A DNA stretch of 64,000 bases. Origin: Arthrobotrys musiformis. Its lineage: Eukaryota; Ascomycota; Orbiliomycetes; Orbiliales; Orbiliaceae. The stretch lies in assembly GCA_036971715.1 (NCBI GenBank), contig JAVHJL010000006.1:558001-622000 (forward strand), given 5' to 3'. The translations under genes were made by a program, and so were the position numbers. The notes beneath the pieces were generated by a model that had not been told where the DNA came from, did not search any database, and saw nothing but the letters and a program-made list of their open reading frames with translations. Positions 61,233-64,000 of the stretch are shown here, one piece after another; the first letter of the stretch is position 1; each line of letters begins with the position of its first letter.

Positions 61233-61662
61233 TTAAGGCCTCTTCTATTGGTTAGGAGATAGAGTAACAGGGACGGGACGTAGTTCCTTCATGAGTCGTC
61301 TGCCGTATCATAGCGCATTTGCATAGAATCTGTACCGGCGGAGGGGAGCTCAGAGGATGCTTTGGTTTCGCTGTCGGCGCGCTTGAGCTCAATTGAAGGT
61401 TGTGTCGGGCTTTCAAGTGCAGATTTTGGTGTTGGGAAAACTGTGTTGCTGCTGATGTTTGTGGCTTATCTGATTGATCTTATCTAATCGGGCCGATATG
61501 GTCTCACAAGCAGATATATGACTTTGCACGAGCTTCATGACAACATTCTGGTAGACGCGACGGCGACTGCCAGCCAGCCAACATCATTTCCAATATAAAA
61601 CCCAAGGCCCCCGCTCTCCAGTCCCACAGCTCTACTAGATCCATTAAACACATTCGTTCACG
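61233..61662. promoter_or_regulatory. shared divergent promoter region
   Basis: 430 bases separate the start codons of two divergent genes (minus-strand RRM-like protein, plus-strand Mgm101). The segment must contain both promoters. A TATAAA-like aatataaaacc lies about 70 bases before the Mgm101 ATG, and a CT-rich segment follows it. No specific factor site was recognised. Confidence 0.6.
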
Positions 61663-62558
61663 ATGGCGGCCCTACGTATTGCCAGCTCCAATTTACGACG
61701 ACTTGTAGCGTCAGGATCACTCAAATCGTCTACTTCGACTTCGCTCCCACGGTACACGGCTTCAATTATCACATCCCGTAGTATTACGACATCTCCTGCA
61801 AAGCGCCAAACCCCAGTTGCGTCTTCAGCCCCAGCTGCCGAAAAGTCACCTTCTACGTCACGTCTCACAGAGATTAAGGATGGCCCAATTGCGCCACCAG
61901 AGACAGATTTTGGAGAAGAGCTGGCAACGGATTGGTCACGTTCATTCTCTGGATTATCACAGGTGCCATTTGCGAAGGAAGTTGCAGATGTACTCTTGCA
62001 ACCTCTAGACCCTAGTGATGTTGAGATTAAACCAGGTGATTACCATACTACTATTATTTTCATCATTCATGTTCTTGTCTCTCTAATATCTAACAATTAA
62101 ATCTTCAATTTCTTACAGATGGCATAATTTATCTCCCCGAAATTAAATACCGTCGAATACTCAACCGTGCATTTGGTCCTGGAGGGTGGGGTCTTGCTCC
62201 TCGAGGTGAAACGCAAATTTCTGAGAAGCCAAATGGAGGAGGAATGGTGACTCGTGAGTACGCCTTGGTATGCCACGGACGGCTCGTTTCAGTCGCCCGT
62301 GGCGAGCAGGATTACTTTGATGAGTTCGGCATTCCGACGGCGATGGAAGCCTGCAAGTCCAATGCTATGATGAGGTGCTGTAAGGACTTAGGTGTTGCAA
62401 GCGAGCTCTGGGACCCAAGGTTCATCAAAAAGTGGAAGAAGGAGAATGCCAACGAAATGTTTGGTGAGCATGTTATCACCAAGAAAAAGAAGAAATTATG
62501 GGTTAGAAAAGGCGATTCGTTGGAGTACCCTTACCAAGTATCGAAATTTGGGTCTTGA
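61663..62558 (+). CDS. MGM101: Mgm101, mitochondrial genome maintenance recombinase
   Basis: Exons 61663-62035 and 62119-62558, with an 83-nt intron (GTGATT...TTACAG), give 270 residues, close to the 269 of yeast Mgm101. The protein belongs to the Rad52-type single-strand annealing proteins, binds mitochondrial nucleoids and is needed to keep and repair mitochondrial DNA. The N-terminus (MAALRIASSNLRRLVASGSL) is a typical presequence, followed by a Ser/Thr/Pro linker. The conserved core starts at FGEELATDWSRSFSGL and continues, across the splice, with DGIIYLPEIKYRRILNRAFG, PGGWGLAPRGE, VTREYALVCHGRLVSVARGE, and FGIPTAMEACKSNAMMRCCK to a basic C-terminus (ITKKKKKLWVRKG). All of these match the family closely. 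The aspartate codon is split by the intron and restored exactly. Confidence 0.97.
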
Positions 62559-64000
62559 AGGACAGGTTAACCACCCGATCTCACGCGCCTGCAGCCATGG
62601 CGTCACGCAGAAACACATCAGTGGAGGACCGGTTCCCTCGAAATGGAATTTCTAGGAGCTCGAGCCATGCGGGACCTGCCGCGGTTGCCGGTTCTTCTTG
62701 TACATAATTACATTTTTTCGCGAGGTTGTACGATAGGACGATAGTTACAATATTGCAATTGCTTGGGATGAACGCCGTGTGGCGTCCGGCCAAATGCTGC
62801 TGCAGGATAGAAAGAGGAAGCGAGAGTGGATGTACATACATACAGATTTACATATCTACATAGAGGAGGATGTGTTAACTCTCCCTCTATATATGCGTGT
62901 TCTTGAAGGGGCAGCATTTCGGTTCAATCCCGATACACCCGTTACTTGCCATTGGTCGAGATAGGCGATTTGGAATGTGGTTTCTTGACGGACATCCCAC
63001 ACGGAAGCCAACCTTGCATCCCCACTTGCCTCCGGCGGGAGGGCGGCGCCGCTGAAACCGCATCCATCTTTTTAGTTTTTGCCATATCACATTGGCCGAA
63101 ATAATTTTTTGGGGGTGATTCGAGTGCCAGCAAACCGCAAACCTTCGAAAGTCCAGAATCATCTGATGAGGCTGGATTCTTCTCGTCTACTTGCATCAGC
63201 TTAATTAATATAATAGGTTAAAATAAACAGTGGACATCCGGATGTGGAAGAATCGATCAAATCATTTGCAGCGGCCCGTAGGACAAAGATGGTGTCAAGC
63301 TTTGGAACACGGCTGTCTTCATGCAGGCAGAGCTCGAGCGCTCGCAGATGTTGAAGCAAGGGTATGCAATGCCGGCACGGGGCGATATTAATGTGAGAAA
63401 TACTAAATTGTTGGCCAACCATCAATTAACCATTCGGGGTCGAGATGACCACCCTCCGGCCTCCGAGTTAAAATTCTAAATCGCAAATCGATCCCGTCGA
63501 GGATTTTTAATTTTTATTTGTTGTTAGGAAGTTTTATTGTGGATACTAGTATACTCTGTAGGTGGTTGTATACTAATGGGTGGTTGGCTGCTACAGACTG
63601 AGGCTTCCTTCGATGAATACAAAGATAGAAACCCCGAACGTTCGGGGTGTGTGAGATAATTGGTAATAGCTACCTAAAGTTGGGCTTTCGCTGTACAGTC
63701 GATTTCACCAAATATAGATCCGTAGCGCGAAGGCTACTTTCTTTCTAACTTTCTGCCTACGTTCGTTCCCGCAAAAAGTTTCAACGCTCCTGAAACCGAC
63801 CGGCGCGGCATGACACGTGCGGGCATTGATTTTTCGAAGCCGAGTTTCCAATTCTTGACTACTGCAGTACTGGTTACGCACGATTCGATTGAAGCCCTCG
63901 GCCAGATCTGAAGAGGATAACATCGGGAATAATTCTGCGTCAGTCGTACTCGCTAAAGCCAGCCATGGCGACAAGCATTGTGGGTCGAAAAATGCCTCCC
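62559..64000. other. intergenic, window end
   Basis: 3' flank of the Mgm101 gene and AT-rich sequence to the end of the window. A minus-strand frame of 89 codons at 63705-63974 starts at TTG and has no motif; it was not accepted, though a gene entering from the right cannot be excluded. Confidence 0.5.

Noticed and set aside
62900..62940. tRNA-like B-box (ggttcaatcc)
   Set aside because: No matching T-stem, A-box or cloverleaf around it.

Overview
This is a 64 kb piece of a filamentous ascomycete (Pezizomycotina) nuclear genome. The evidence is short spliceosomal introns (most 41-90 nt, some 127-471 nt) with GTAAGT-like donors and CTAAC/CTAAT-type branch sites, ATG starts in Kozak-like context, a Gal4-type Zn2Cys6 regulator, a bZIP factor, a Mep-type ammonium transporter and small secreted proteins with fungal signal peptides. 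The class cannot be fixed by eye. Coding density is low: twelve well-supported genes, separated by gene-poor stretches of up to 8 kb that hold homopolymer runs and decayed sequence.

Layout. 1-5859: no intact gene; a stop-ridden stretch around 2.8-3.2 kb looks like the remains of a fungal transcription factor. 5860-9781: large RING-in-between-RING (RBR) ubiquitin ligase, three exons. 10815-11426: unrecognised 203-aa protein. 15292-16623 (minus): Zn2Cys6 protein whose metal cluster is split by an intron. 16.6-24.5 kb: gene desert. 24569-28113: mitochondrial glycine decarboxylase P-protein (GCV2), four exons. 28989-30791: unrecognised Ser-rich protein with a C-terminal membrane segment. 31522-32533: bZIP factor whose 5' end needs an intron. 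35485-36916: RING-H2 protein carrying a signal peptide. 42132-43735: ammonium transporter with both pore histidines. 48254-48766: small secreted Cys-rich protein. 49534-50436 (minus): secreted Thr/Glu-rich wall-like protein. 55183-56983: MFS permease of the Dal5/Tna1 type, six exons. 58429-59425: probable decayed gene. 59640-61232 (minus) and 61663-62558: a divergent pair, an RRM-like protein with a basic N-terminus and the mitochondrial DNA maintenance protein Mgm101.

The genes do not form an obvious pathway cluster. Two loose themes are nitrogen (glycine cleavage, ammonium uptake, a Dal5-like permease) and mitochondria (GCV2, Mgm101 and possibly its divergent neighbour). Exon coordinates were set by checking reading-frame phase across each junction and, where known, family conservation. 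They are confident for RBR, GCV2, Mep, MFS, Mgm101 and the Zn2Cys6 gene, and least certain for the bZIP 5' end. I saw no tRNA, rRNA, CRISPR array or intact transposon.
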